A DNA stretch of 64,000 nucleotides from Jacaranda mimosifolia (lineage: Eukaryota; Streptophyta; Magnoliopsida; Lamiales; Bignoniaceae). The notes beneath the pieces were generated by a model. It was not told where the DNA came from. It saw only the letters and a program-made list of their open reading frames with translations, and ran no database searches. Below, one piece after another: positions 34,501-45,605 of the stretch; within the stretch, counting starts at the first letter, position 1; every line of letters begins with the position of its first letter. The position numbers and the translations under genes were made by a program. The stretch spans positions 33,465,032-33,529,031 of the forward strand of contig CM032125.1 in assembly GCA_018894105.1 (NCBI GenBank). The letters run 5' to 3'.

Positions 34501-35414
34501 AGAGACTCTATAGATTTTGCTAAGAAATGCTCATCCTGTCAAATTCATTCGAGCATCCAACACCAACTAGCCGCTCTGATGACTAATGTAAATATCACAT
34601 GGCTATTCGATCAGTGGGGGATTGATATAGTTGGATCGCTCCTAAAAACTTTCGGCCAACGAAAATTTATCATAGTGGCCGTCGAATATTTTACAAAATA
34701 GGTGGAAGCTGAGGCAGTTCCGAAGATCACTAGCGCGACCATTAAGAGTTTCATTTGGAAGAATATTGTATGCTGATTCGGGTTGCCTAAAGTCCTAATC
34801 TCAGATAACGGCACCCAATTTCAGAGCAAGAACATGAGGAGGTAGTGCGATACCTTGGGGATAGCCCAGCACTTTACTTACGTTGGGAATCCGCAAGCCA
34901 ATGGACAGACCGAGGTTACCAACATGACTGTTCTCAACCACATCAAAAGTCAAATATTGGGGACAGAGGGGCCAGCTGGGCAGATGACCTCCCCGGCATC
35001 CTTTGGGCTTACAGAACGACGCCTCGAACAGCCACATGACACAACCCATACAGCCTTGTCTACGGATCCGAGGCAGTGATCCCATCAGAATTAATCTAGC
35101 GCATGGCCAGGGTGATCCATTACAACCCGATAACAAATACGTTGGAAATGACACTGGACCTAATTACCATCGATGAGTCAAAGATGGTGGACCACCATAA
35201 TAGGTCAGCCTGACCGCTGAGCTTTAAAGTTAGCGACCTCGTCCTCAAAAAAGTGGAAGTGTCTAAACCTATTGGGAAGCTTGACCCAAAATAGGATGGA
35301 CTATACCCAGTCATCAAGGTGTCTAAAAATAATGCCTATTGATTGGCTGGTGCATCAGGCCGCGAACTACCTCGACCCTAAAATGCTGTAAACTTGAAAA
35401 AATTCTTTGTGTAA
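31579..35414 (+). pseudogene. Tat element pol (protease, RT, two RNase H, integrase)
   Basis: Protease is at 31579-32130, with VLVDNRSS at about 31747 where the family has VDNGSS; the active-site Gly is now Arg. The RT precursor reads FLRHNIDIFAWK (32340), then reverse transcriptase with YPLPRINLFVD and catalytic YVDD (32900-32911). RNase H 1 lies at about 33200-33570 (YYCSKALQGPEHNYLEIEK). A second, archaeal-type RNase H is at about 33740-34010 (WTLHVDKSA, FTDSQLVADQVEG). The integrase zinc region reads H-x-x-H-like to KCSSCQIH (34410-34560), with catalytic D, D, E at 34624, 34804 and 34912 (35 residues between the last two). It ends NAVNLKKFFV-stop at 35414. At least three frameshifts and about ten stops kill it. 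Confidence 0.9.
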
Positions 35415-35499
35415 TTGGTCAATGATGACCTTTGTATCAACCCAAATAAAGGAAGTTTTAATATGTTCAAGTAGAGTCAAACAGATTCAATCCTTCCCA

Positions 35500-36035
35500 C
35501 CGAAGTTGACCCTGCAGTCAACAAAAGGCTCGAAGCCACCAAGTTGAGGCATAAGAGCCAAGACCGCTGCAGTCGACGAAAAGGCTCGAAGCTACCAAGT
35601 CGAGGCCTAAGTGCCAAGACCACCGAAGTAGACCTCGCAGTCGATGAAAAGGCTCGAAGCCACCAAATCGAGGCCTAAGAGTCAAGACCACCGAAGTCGA
35701 CCCCGCAATCGACGAAAAAGCTCGAAGCTACCAAGTCAAGGCCTAAGCACTGAGACCATCAAAGTCGACTGCGAAATTGACCCTGCAGTCGACGAAAAGG
35801 CTCAAAGTCACCAAGTCGAGGCCTAAGCGTCGAGACCACCGAAGTCGACCCGATAGTTGATGAAAAGGCTCGAAACCACCAAGTCCAGGCCTAAGCGTCG
35901 AGACCACCAAAGTCAACACCCCCTCGATCGATGAAGAGGCTCAAAGCCACTAAGTTAAGGCCTAAGTGTCGAAACCACCAAAGTCGATCGGATAGCTGAC
36001 GAAAGTCTCACAGCCATCAAAGTGAGGCCTTTGCG
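35500..36035 (+). repeat. minisatellite between pol and the antisense ORF
   Basis: About eight units of about 68 bp carry AAAAGGCTCGAAGCCACCAA, then GTCGAGGCCTAAG, then AGACCACCGAAGTCGAC. Unit landmarks fall at 35527, 35583, 35651, 35719, 35799, 35867, 35938 and 36004. Tat-lineage elements commonly carry tandem repeats in this untranslated region. Confidence 0.85.
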
Positions 36036-36306
36036 CCAGGATCATATGATCAACCCTGCTGTCGAAATAAGCACACCGACCTCGCGGTTGATGAAATGGC
36101 CTAGAAGGCACAAAGTTGAACCCAGTGAACCGGCCTAATTTACAAGTCGTTATTTGCAAATGGCATCGAGCCGACCTAACTTACAAGTTGTTAATTGCAA
36201 ATGGCAACGATGATAAACCTATCGTACACTCGACGAAGCAATTCAACACAAAAAGCAGACACAGTAATGATTGAAGTCGCAATTGAAATCCACACACAAA
36301 TTCAAT

Positions 36307-36400
36307 AAAGGCCTCGTTGAGGCAAAACTCCACGAATAAGCAAGTAAAAGCCTCATAGAGGCAAAAATTTCATTAAAATATCAAAGGCCTCAATGAGGCA
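36307..36400. repeat. three short stem-loops GCCTC-NNN-GAGGC
   Basis: GGCCTCGTTGAGGC, AGCCTCATAGAGGC and GGCCTCAATGAGGC occur at about 36309, 36349 and 36387. Each is a 5-bp stem with a three-base loop. The palindromic part is conserved although spacers differ. They sit just past the 3' end of the antisense ORF and could affect transcript ends. Confidence 0.6.
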
Positions 36401-36433
36401 TATACATCAAAATAAAATAAAAGATAGTAGGGC

Positions 36434-37814
36434 CTAATTCGAGCTATCGGTCCCTTCGATAGCAGGAGTGGAAGCTGGGACAGTTATCGCAACAAGTTGG
36501 GGCTCGGGCGGTGCCATCGCCATGGGCGTGGCGGGAGTAATAGGTCGAGAAGGGTCAGCGGCAGCCTGCATGAACAGCCGCTTGACAGCTGGGAAGAAGG
36601 AAACAGCGTTAGCCCTAACCTCCGAAACATCAAAGGCAAGGTCGCCGGCGAATTCAAACTCCCGGGCTACTGCCTTCAATTTCGTGTCAAGGTCTGCCCG
36701 TTGTCTCTCTTCAGGAGTCAGTTCGCCCTCCAGAATAGCCTTGTTGATGGGATCTGCCTCTCCAACCTCCTCCTCGACATACGGTTGCAGTTGCTCATCA
36801 AGAGCGTGGCTCATCCTAGAGCGTGGCTCATCCTAGAGCGATCCTCAGGTCAGATGACATAGCCCATAAACTCCAACTATTGAACCACCTTTTTGAAGGC
36901 AATCCATGCATCGTCCAAGGCTAGTACAACACTTGCATCCTAAAAAGCGGGGCTCACCATGAACTGCTGCACGGCCTCCCGACGGACCTCTGGCAGTATC
37001 CGAGTAAACTCAGCTCTAGCTTCGAGAAAACGCTCACTCTGACCAGCTGTCTAACCGCACTCATAGGCAACTTGCACATCCAGCTCCAATTTTCTCAGTT
37101 TTTCATCCATTTTGGTCTACTCCTTCACTACGAGCAGGACCTGCTCATCTTTCTTCTCCATCTCCTGAGCATGCCTGCTGACTTGCTTCTCCAGCTCGTC
37201 AAGTTGCCGTTGGGAAGACTCCAGCTGAGCTTTCAGAGTTTCTGCATCGCCACCTGCATCCAACTGCTCTTGATCAGCAAGGGCCAGTTCGGAGCGATGG
37301 TAGAGATTGTAGCCCAGTTGCCTGACCTGGGACATAAAGGTCACCACTGTCAGAACAAGGAAAATTTAAATATGCAGGCATACAAAATATCAAATCTTAT
37401 CATGTTCGCGTGGTATGCGAACTCATAGAGCACAGCAGCTTGGCTCATGCCCATTATCCTCTTCTGGTCAGCCAAAAACTGACCAGCCATCAGCACCTTT
37501 AAAGGGTCCACCTCGGTAGGCCCCGACGAGTGCATGCAAGAGGAGTTGTTCACAGCCAGGCTGGGGTCCGACCCAAGTTGAGGAGACAGGAACTTCCTCA
37601 GGTTGAATAGAGCCTCGGCGCCTCGATCCCTAAAGAGATCGTTCCCCATCGGCATCTCCATACCTTTTCCTTTCCCCTTGCCTGCTGCAATCTTCTTGGG
37701 CGGGGGACCACTCTGTTCGCCCATAGGTCTTTTTTCTCGACCAGCAGGGCCCTCGCCCCCAATTGTTAGTGCTTGAACTTGCGAGGGGGTCGGCGAGGGC
37801 ATTGGAGTAGCCAT
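36434..37814 (-). pseudogene. antisense extra ORF of the Tat element, C-terminal half
   Basis: On the minus strand, 37814-37350 encodes a Pro/Gly/Lys-rich linker (PPKKIAAGKGKGKGMEMP). 37347-37117 encodes a heptad-like coiled coil (LKAQLESSQRQLDELEKQV, SRHAQEMEKKDEQ). 36814-36434 encodes an acidic end (EEEVGEADPINKAILEGELT) and a Pro/Ala-rich tail. Stops and a possible intron at about 37350 separate the parts. The layout (N-terminal domain, linker, coiled coil, acidic tail) is that of the antisense ORF proteins found between pol and the 3' LTR of Grande-like elements. The function is unknown in the family. Confidence 0.7.
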
Positions 37815-38098
37815 TCGACGTGGCTCATCGGCTTTCGAGGGATATTATCCAGAAGCAGTGCCCCGCTTACACTGTTGGTTCCTTTCCACATGGACCAGCG
37901 CTTCAGCTCTTGCTCTGTTCATGATTTCTGTTCGATCTACGCACGTCAAATTTAATAGAGGTCAAATACAATGAATCATGCAAACGACCAGAGATAAACA
38001 AATAGTAAAGCATAAAGCATACTCCATCTACCTATCTCATATCCAGCAGGAAAATCTATGGGGGCCGACGACAGCTCGGCCAATACTAATTGCCTCTC

Positions 38099-38898
38099 TT
38101 AGATAAAGACGGAGGCCTCGATAGGTCCGAACTCGACCAGATCTCGCACGAACGTGTTTGGCCAGGTTGGAGTCATATTCCCAGGCATCTCAACATGCCT
38201 CCTCAACCAACCTTGAGGAATATCAAAACCCCCATTCACTCGAACAAAAAGGTAGTATTTTTTCCACTCTTGACCGTACAAAGAGAAGGGGGCCACCAGA
38301 AATTTTCGACGAGGTCGAGTAGTGAGGTAATAGAACCCCAACTCGTCAGCACTACAAGACTTACGGGACATCAGAAGATGAAATAAATTGCAAAAATTTT
38401 CAAAACTTGGGGGCTAGTTGAACAAACACATCAACACTATAAAACTACAAAGTGTGGAAAAACAGTTGGGCAGAAGCTGGGTTATACACTCCTGAAGACC
38501 CCTAAGTAGGCCTATCATGCTATCACTTAAGGAGAACCTAAGCCCACATCTGAATGCGTCCTCGAACACAGTTATGCAACCCATAGGAGGACGATGCATT
38601 TGACCAGGCGGACCAGGGGTTAAAAACTGGTACTCATGAGGAATGTGGTAAAGTTCTTGGAGACGCCTCAAATCCCCAGGGTTCATTGTAGAAATTATTT
38701 CACTATAGTGGCCAGGAGTACATAGTCGACCTCGCGAGGGGGCACCCGGCTTGGCCCAGCTTCTTTCCCCCCACGGTTGCTGCTCGAGCTACTGGAACTA
38801 GAATTGTCGCGCGATGACTCGCCAGCCGACGCAGAGAAATTCCTACGCCTTTTGGACTGGGTGGCTTTACTGTCCCCCCCGACTACCCTCACAACCAT
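38099..38898 (-). pseudogene. antisense extra ORF of the Tat element, N-terminal half (PF04195-like)
   Basis: On the minus strand, 38898 starts MVVRVVGG followed by a Ser-rich stretch and PPREVDYVLL. A one-base loss at about 38690 shifts the frame into MNPGDLRRLQELYHIPHEYQ, PGPPGQMHRPPMGCITVFED and LRFSLSDSMIGLL. This is the pattern of the plant 'putative gypsy type transposon' domain (PF04195): an M-x-x-x-x-L...Y-I-P start, then R-x-P-P-x-G, then G-L-x-x-P/S-L. 38371-38099 continues with FLVAPFSLYGQEWKKYYLFV and GWLRRHVEMP. The protein is named a transposase in databases, but no catalytic residues are known. Confidence 0.75.
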
Positions 38899-39284
38899 AT
38901 ACCCCCAACATTATTTGCAAAGGAAAAATGGACAATAGGAGGTAAAGGCAGAGGAAAACTTACTGAACGCAAAAACTCTGAGAAACGAACACGAGGTTTA
39001 GGAAGCCTGGGCAGCAAAGAGTATCCTACAAGCTCTCGCGCAAATTCTAAAAGTGGTAAAAGTAAAAAATGTCCAGAATTACAATAAGTATTTATAGGAA
39101 AAGGGGTGCGGTAACCAAACGTCTGCAATAATGATCGAAACTGGCACGCCGCCCCATACGTGCCACGATGTAACCACTCTGAAAATATGCAAAACCCTGG
39201 TCCATTTTCAAAAATCCTGGTTGAGTGTCATTAATATTTGCTACTTCCCAATGCCGCTCGTCGATTCCTCATTCAGCCTTACGA

Positions 39285-39298
39285 AGTGGGGGGACTCA
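39285..39298 (+). other. polypurine tract of the Tat element
   Basis: AGTGGGGGGACTCA directly precedes the 3' LTR start at 39299, the position of the plus-strand primer. Confidence 0.75.
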
Positions 39299-40054
39299 TG
39301 ATATCAGATGCCCAAAACCAGCAAGGCCTAGCACAGAATAGCCCAGTCCGAGGCTTGGAGCCAACTCTTAAGCCCAAACTAGCAAGGCCCAGCGGAGAGC
39401 TGTCCAATCCGAGGCCCAGGGCTTATGCGACTCGTCGACCCAGCTTGATCGGTCCTCCCCAAGCCTTAAACCGCGCCCCATGGCCCGTGGAGCTACTCGA
39501 CCTCAGTCGACCAGGTAGAAGTCGACTATGAGATTGAGACCTATACAGTACTCTGCCACCGCATTTAATGCGATGGCAGAGTTCCACGCCTCCGCATTAA
39601 TGGCGCACGCCATCCACCTCACCGTCTGACACAGCAGACGCCGCTATAGTATACCGTCTTGTTCTTGAACCTTGAAAGGACAATTAGCTGGCAAAATTTA
39701 AATGGGAGAAATGACCAGTTACCCATAGAGGAAGGCTGAAGGCCCCTGGGTGTACCTAAGGACTTCCTTGACATTTTCCAGAAGGGAGAAGAATATAAAA
39801 ACTCTCAATCCAGCCTTCTACAGGTACGCACTCATATACACTAAAAAAGCCTTCATTCCGCTGCTCAATTCCTGAGGTCGATATATATAGTGACTTAAGT
39901 GTCGTAGGGCTTAAGCTGAGAGCCACTCGGCTAGCCTAACGTTTATCGTGGTTGCAGGATTATATCCCTAATCAATCAGAAACGCAAGCCTTCTAGGCCT
40001 AATATTTCCCATATCCCCACTCGGATCTACATCCAGCGGATCGAATCCTCATTA
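39299..40054 (+). mobile_element. 3' LTR of the Tat element
   Basis: 756 bp, starting TGATATCAG and ending TCCTCATTA (decayed CA), followed by GTTTG. It carries about 30 extra bases (around 39560, CATTTAATGCGATGGCAGAG) missing from the 5' LTR. Confidence 0.9.
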
Positions 40055-40059
40055 GTTTG

Positions 40060-41232
40060 AAATCCCAAATATGAGGTATTTTATTAATTATTCATAATTC
40101 ATATGATACAATCAAGGATACTGAATTTATGAAATTAATTTAGCTTATTTTAGGATTTTAGGAGAGTTTTCCGGAAAAAATCACCCTATGAAAAAAAATA
40201 ATATCATATTTATATTATAAATTATTTATAATTCATAACCGAAAAATTGAAGATGCTTGTTATTTCAGTCATCGGGTTGATGCATGATTTTTTTTATTTA
40301 TAATGCATATTGGTAGCTAATTAATATTAGATTTTTCTTTTTGTAATTTCAATCATTCATCATTCAACTTTGCTGCCTCAGCTTTCTTCTATGGCCGGTT
40401 TACAACGTAATTCTGTTATTAGTACAAGAGTATAAAATAAGATGTAAATATTTACATTTATATGTAAATCAAGAATTTATAAAATTTCAAATCACAAGTC
40501 TCATCTATATTATTATAAAAGAGAAGATCTAGACGCGTTTGTGTTTAATATGAAAGTTGCTTGAGATTATTTGCATAAATTGCCTTTTTATCTCTTCAAA
40601 AATTAGAAAAGATAATTCAATTCAAAGGGCAAAATGAAGAATTTAGTAGTTGGAACACCAAATTTAATAATATTCAAGATTTATCATCTGAAAAATTATC
40701 TAACACAAACCATTCATTTAGTTTATAATTGTAATTTCATAAATCTCACTAACCAACTATATGTAAACTCCATGTTATCCACTAATCATTTCAAACTTGC
40801 TTCCGGTATCAAGTAGACTTCTCCCTCAACTAGCTTCCCAAACCCAAAACTAAAAAATAAAACTCTATTATTGACGTGTGCAACATTCTGCTTCACTTTT
40901 TGCGAACAAAGTTATTATTAATAGGTTTAGTTTTTATGATTTTTTGTATCTTATTTTTTGCGTTCTTTTGAGTGTTTGATTAGTTTTTTTACCTCTTTTT
41001 TTTTTAAGAGAAAAATATAAGTCCAGCATCATATATTTTTTTAAGGTATAATTTTTAAATATTTTTTAATTGAGGAAGTGAGAAAGCATATTATTTATTT
41101 CAAAAATATATTGTTTATATCTATTTCAATATCTTTTTAAAAGAAATTTCATATTTTTCAGATATTAAATACTTTTATATTAAAGATATATGTATTAATA
41201 TATACATATACACATATATATATTTATATTAT
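40060..41232. other. AT-rich spacer with a Helitron-like 5' end
   Basis: TCTATATTATTATAAAAGAG at 40504 is the usual start of a plus-oriented plant Helitron, preceded by A. No CTRR end with hairpin was found before 41233, so it is truncated or a relic. There is no gene. Confidence 0.45.
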
Positions 41233-42087
41233 TGAAAAATTATAAGGGTGTATACTTGTGCTGGTGTCAATTAACAAAATCAAGATAACATATATCGAGC
41301 AATAACAAACAACTTGAGATGATCAATAGGAATATCAAATTTAAATAATACTAAAAAGGGAAGATCCTACTTGTTGAGTTGAATCAGAGTATATTAAAGT
41401 AGAATCAAGGCTTGTGGAACCACAGCTTTGTTAAGGCTTTATTCATCCCTCAACCGATGCATGAAGGACTCCAACGAACAACCTTCCAAGACATAACGAT
41501 TCTTCCACAGTCAAAGGCGACACTCTAACTGGTTGTGACACCGAACCTATTGATTTGAGACTCTTCCTTTGTAATGATACTACAATGATGCAGTATGTAT
41601 ACAAGAATGCTTGTGACTGTGTTTGAACATGTGTTTCTGACTCTTCTTCTTTTTCCTTATCATTCCCCATTCTAACTTGTCCTATTTATAGGTGTTACAT
41701 GGCTACATAAAGAGATATAGTTTAATGCCACATTACTCCTTTATAATGAGTAACTAATCGAGCAATCCAAAAGACTAAGAGTGAAAAGTCACTCCTTCAA
41801 TAAAGTAATTAATTTTTGGCAAATGAACAGACACTCTAGTCATTTCAAAGGTTGTCCCTGTGAATACATTTAAACTTCATTTTCAAGTTTGACCCTTGAT
41901 TTGCCCCCAAACTTGCTTTTTCAAGTTGCTCATTTAAACTTCATTTTCTCATTCAATCTTACATTAATTTAGCATTTAAATATATTATCGACATCTTCTC
42001 ATTAAGATGAATACATTAAGTTTGTCTCTTTGAATTTTTCCTTTCACATTAAGTTGGTGGTTCATATGCCACACACCAAATTCTACA
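41233..42087 (-). mobile_element. 3' LTR of copia element 2
   Basis: 855 bp, the same sequence family as 44759-45605. It is placed 3' because the polypurine tract abuts it at 42088. Confidence 0.85.
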
Positions 42088-42096
42088 ATCCCCAAC
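42088..42096 (-). other. polypurine tract of copia element 2
   Basis: On the minus strand GTTGGGGAT sits immediately before the LTR start TGTAGAATTTGG. Confidence 0.65.
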
Positions 42097-42634
42097 ATGA
42101 ATGAGAAAATTGTCTCTTTAGGTGTGCAAATGAATACAAACACACGAAAGAGTCTCAGCTTAGAGATACCACATCAGGAAAGATAGCTTTTGGTTTAAAC
42201 CTTCCTTAGTGAGAACTATCGGATATACTTGTAGTCAATAAATGTGACATCTTGAACTATTCGACTTTTATGTATACCAAAATATTAGAATTATACACGA
42301 TACCTTTGATAATCAGTATTGTGGTTCAACGTTGTGTTCATTTTGGCCCGGATTAGCTCTTGCTAGTCATGAGTCCTCTTTGAGAATTCAACCTTAAAAT
42401 TCTCATAGAATCGGCCCAATTCCTACTCACATTGGTGACTTTTCATTAAGAGGTTCCTATTGCACCCCCATTCGAAATATCAAGATATGAGTGTTATTAA
42501 AAGCAATGCTTAACCTAGAACTTTTGCAGGTGACCCTGTCTACTCATTAATAGAATGGATTGGAGGGTTAGGGCCCCACAGTGCTTCTACATTGAGTTAC
42601 GGTTGCATAGCTTATTTTTCCTTTTAAATCTAAT

Positions 42635-43140
42635 TCACGAGATCTCCAATCGCATAAGTAGGGTTCCCGTTATGGTGACTAAGTAATTTAAAGGCTTGAG
42701 TCTTATTTTCCTCAATGATTTAATATCTTGCTCTTTATTTAAACCTTTTGTAATTGAATCCACAATCTTATCATTTGACTTCACATAGTCAATAAGAATA
42801 ACTCCATCAGAGAATAATTGTCTAACAGTATTATGTTGTCGATGGATATGTGGAGACTTACCATAGTACATATTACTTTGTGCTCTTCCAATTGCAGATT
42901 GACTATCACAATAAATGCAAATTGTCGGCATAGGTTTTGGCCAATTTTGAATATTTTCCTACAAATGGCGTACCTATTCAGCTTCCTTACTTGCCTTGTC
43001 TAAAGCTACGAACTTAGATTCTATAATCGATCTAGCAATGCAAGTTTATTCTGCTGACTTCCAAGAGATAGCTTCTCCTTCTAATGTAAACATATATCCA
43101 CTTGTGGACTTGGTTTCATTAGAATATGATATCGAATTCG
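42635..43140 (-). pseudogene. copia RNase H fragment (element 2)
   Basis: On minus it reads YSDANSISYS, KSTSGYMFTLEGEAISWKS, then IYCDSQSAIGRAQSNMYYGK, SPHIHRQHNTVRQL and IDYVKSNDKIVDSITKGLN. This is the copia RNase H core: catalytic Asp in YSDAN, Asp in CDSQSA, and the C-terminal DPLTKGL motif, here DSITKGL. In-frame stops replace a Gln and Trp codons. RT is missing upstream except for scraps. Confidence 0.88.
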
Positions 43141-43394
43141 CATCACTGTATTCTTCTATTACAATTAGATATCTTATATAAGCTACATAGTGACTTCATC
43201 AACTTACACGTCTTTTCTCTTGTTTCAAAACCACAAACTTTTCTGGTTGTTCCAAAGTGTTGTTTTATCATCCATTTGATGTATTCATCAATATTTACAA
43301 TGCAAAAGTTAGAAAGACGCAGTCCAGGTGCATCCTGTAGAGGATTTAGATTAGCTAGAATTAACTTACTCATTTTCTAAATTCCGAATTAGCT

Positions 43395-43745
43395 GTCATT
43401 AATTTTAGAAGTTTGAGGTTTTCTCAATATTGGATTAAAGGCCCAGTTTAGCCCAACTCAAGCTAAGCCCACGACCACACCACACCATGCCAGCCAAGCT
43501 AAAGCCAAGCCCAGGCTCAACCCTGCCGGACGGGCGGCAGTGCGCTTATGTGGGTTGAATTGAACCCATTACCACATAGGACATCTCCCCTTCAAACACT
43601 AGTGGTAACCCCAAGGGACCCATCTCTTACCTCCATATTTGAGACATATATTCGAGGTCACATTGTACTCATTGTTCGATGTGGGATAGAGTTTCATTCG
43701 CCACATTTTTTTGGCTCATTCGTAGTCTTCTCAATCAAACTTTAA
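43395..43745. other. GC-richer insert inside copia element 2
   Basis: This stretch fits no copia domain and interrupts the order integrase tail to RNase H. It is rich in GCCCA and CCAAG (AAAGGCCCAGTTTAGCCCAA at 43437) and contains GTTCGATGTGGGAT near 43675. It may be a fragment of another LTR or a short insertion; borders are not resolved. Confidence 0.4.
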
Positions 43746-43879
43746 GTAGCTCATCTTGACTATTAATTTTTCACTCACTCAAAATTAGTTTTATCCAATT
43801 AGACACACTATCTTCATGTACCCACGGCATAATTTATGACGATCCTAATTTCTTGAAAATTAATGCCTTAAGTACACTT

Positions 43880-44110
43880 AAAATTGTGGTCATGGAAGAC
43901 CAATTTTCAACATTTTCCAAGAAATGTTTCTTCAAAGAAACTAGCATTCCTTGACTTAATGAATATCATCTATCTCTAATTTGAATCCAAGGAATATATA
44001 CGTTGCACTGCGTTGTGCATACTTAATAAATATTCCATCAATCAATTTTTGGTCCTATTTTTGAACAATTGGGATGTGGAATTCCCATGTTCGCCTAAAT
44101 ACCCCCACAC
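43880..44110 (-). pseudogene. copia integrase C-terminal fragment (element 2)
   Basis: On minus it reads LIDGIFIKYAQRSATYIPW, matching the V-D-C-I-F-I-G-Y-A motif at the end of copia integrases where the chain is said to be of 'house-keeping' host-like length, followed by LKKHFLENV. Stops and frameshifts are present. The catalytic core is deleted. Confidence 0.6.
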
Positions 44111-44156
44111 TCGATGATATTACTTCATAGGGTATCCTTTGTTTATTTTTATTTAC

Positions 44157-44682
44157 TTAAGTAAGATTGAATATAGTTTTTTCATTAAATTTGAATAGCC
44201 CATTCTGCACATACCCTCTACCAAAGAACAGGCCACTCTTAGAAATTACAAACCTATCAAACTCAAATACAAGCTTAAAACCATCTTTTACTGGCAAAGA
44301 TCTTGAAACTAGGTTCTTGCGTATGTCTGGCACATGAGAAACTCCATTGAGGGTTGGCTCTTTACTGGAAGTTATTAATAAAGCATCATTGCCCACTCTA
44401 ATCACATCAGAATTTTCCGAATTTCTTATACACAGTTTCTTTCCAGTAACGGGAGTGTAGGTTGAAAACATATTTTTCTCATAACAAATTTGCCAAGTGG
44501 CATCAGCATCAATCCACCACTCTGTTGGATTATCGACAATGTTGTTTTCAAAAATAATTACTGAGGGATTCGGAGAACCAACATAAGGCACAACAAAAAC
44601 AGGGTGTGCCACCACCAACGTCTCCAGAAGTAGTGTTGAACTCAATGTTTGCAACATTTGTTGCTTTAATTTTTGATGCCAT
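44157..44682 (-). pseudogene. copia gag start fused to protease (element 2)
   Basis: The ATG at 44682 (MASKIKATNVANIEF on minus) is followed within about 45 codons, after a frameshift, by WWIDADATWQIC, the aspartic protease active site (D-T/S-G-A in relatives). It continues with MFSTYTPVTGKKL, VSHVPDIRKNLVS and GFKLVFEFDRFVISK, the usual protease and pre-integrase stretch. The active-site Gly is now Asp. Nearly all of gag, including the zinc knuckle, is deleted. Confidence 0.85.
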
Positions 44683-44758
44683 ATTTTACTTCTGTTGCTA
44701 TTGAATTCTTTAACACAGCATAACGATTAAGTAACCCAAGATAATGCCTTAAGACTTT

Positions 44759-45605
44759 TGGAAAATTATAAGGGTGTATACTTGCACTAGTGTCAATTAA
44801 CAAAATCAAGATAATATATAGCGAGCAATAGCAAACAACTGGAGATGATTAATAGGAATCTCAAATTTAAATAACACTGAAAAGGGAAGATCCTATTTGT
44901 TGAGCTGAATCAAAGTATATTAAAGTAGAATCAAAGCTTGTGGAACCATAGCTTCGTTAAGGCTTTATTCATCCCTCAACCAATGCATGAAGGACTCCGA
45001 CGAACAACCTTCCAAGATACAACGATTCTCCTACAATCAAAGGCAACACTCTAATTGGCTGTGACACTGAACCTACTGATTTAAGACTCTTTCTTTGTAA
45101 TGATACTACAATGTATGCAGTATGTATACAAGAATGCTTGTGACTGTGTTTGAACGTGTGTTTCAGACTCTTCTTCTTTTTCCTTATCATTCCCCATTCT
45201 AACTTGTCATATTTATAAGTGTTACATGACTACATGAAGAGACATAGTTTAATTAGGCCACATTACTCCTTCATAATGAGTAACTAATCGAGCAACCCAA
45301 AAGGCTAAGAGTGAAGAGTCACTCCTTCAATAAAGTAATTAATTTTTGGCAAATGAACAGGCACTCTAGTCATTTCAAAGGTCATCTCTATGGATAGATT
45401 GGTTTGACCCTTGGTTTGCCCCTAAACTTGCATTTTCAAGTGACTCACTTTAAACTTGATTTTCTCAATTAATCTTACATTAATTTGGTATGTAAATACA
45501 TTATCGACATCTTCTCATTAAGATGAATACATTGAGTATATGTCTCTTTGAATTTTTCCTTTCACTCCGAGTTGGTGGTTCATATGCCATATACCAAATT
45601 CTACA
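44759..45605 (-). mobile_element. 5' LTR of copia element 2
   Basis: 847 bp. In element direction it starts TGTAGAATTTGGTATATGGC and ends TTATAATTTTCCA. Confidence 0.85.

Larger units (their letters stand above)
29147..40054 (+). mobile_element. Ty3/gypsy element, Tat lineage, Grande-like, complete but inactive (10.9 kb)
   Basis: Two LTRs (29147-29872, 39299-40054) are bounded by the 5-bp target duplication GTTTG (29142-29146 and 40055-40059). Order: LTR, primer site, gag, protease, RT, RNase H, a second RNase H, integrase, minisatellite, antisense ORF, polypurine tract, LTR. The extra archaeal-type RNase H and an antisense ORF before the 3' LTR point to the Tat clade. By eye, about 28 of the first 245 LTR bases differ, mostly transitions, so the insertion is old. 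GC content is clearly higher than in the flanks. Confidence 0.93.
41233..45605 (-). mobile_element. Ty1/copia element 2, internally deleted, minus orientation
   Basis: Two LTRs (41233-42087 and 44759-45605), about 850 bp each, share the bounds TG(A/G)AAAATTATAAGGGTG and CAAATTCTACA. Only about 2.67 kb lies between, against roughly 4 kb or more for a full copia interior. Read on minus it keeps a gag start fused to protease, the integrase tail and RNase H; most of gag, the integrase core and RT are gone. By eye, roughly 29 of 320 LTR bases differ. No clear target duplication was found. Confidence 0.88.

Noticed and set aside
36301..36420. CRISPR-like array from the repeated GCCTC/GAGGC words
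   Set aside because: Repeats are 10-14 bases with unequal short spacers inside a plant retrotransposon; no CRISPR features.
42635..42931. Independent RNase H gene
   Set aside because: The sequence is copia-type RNase H with stops, within the LTR-bounded element 41233-45605.
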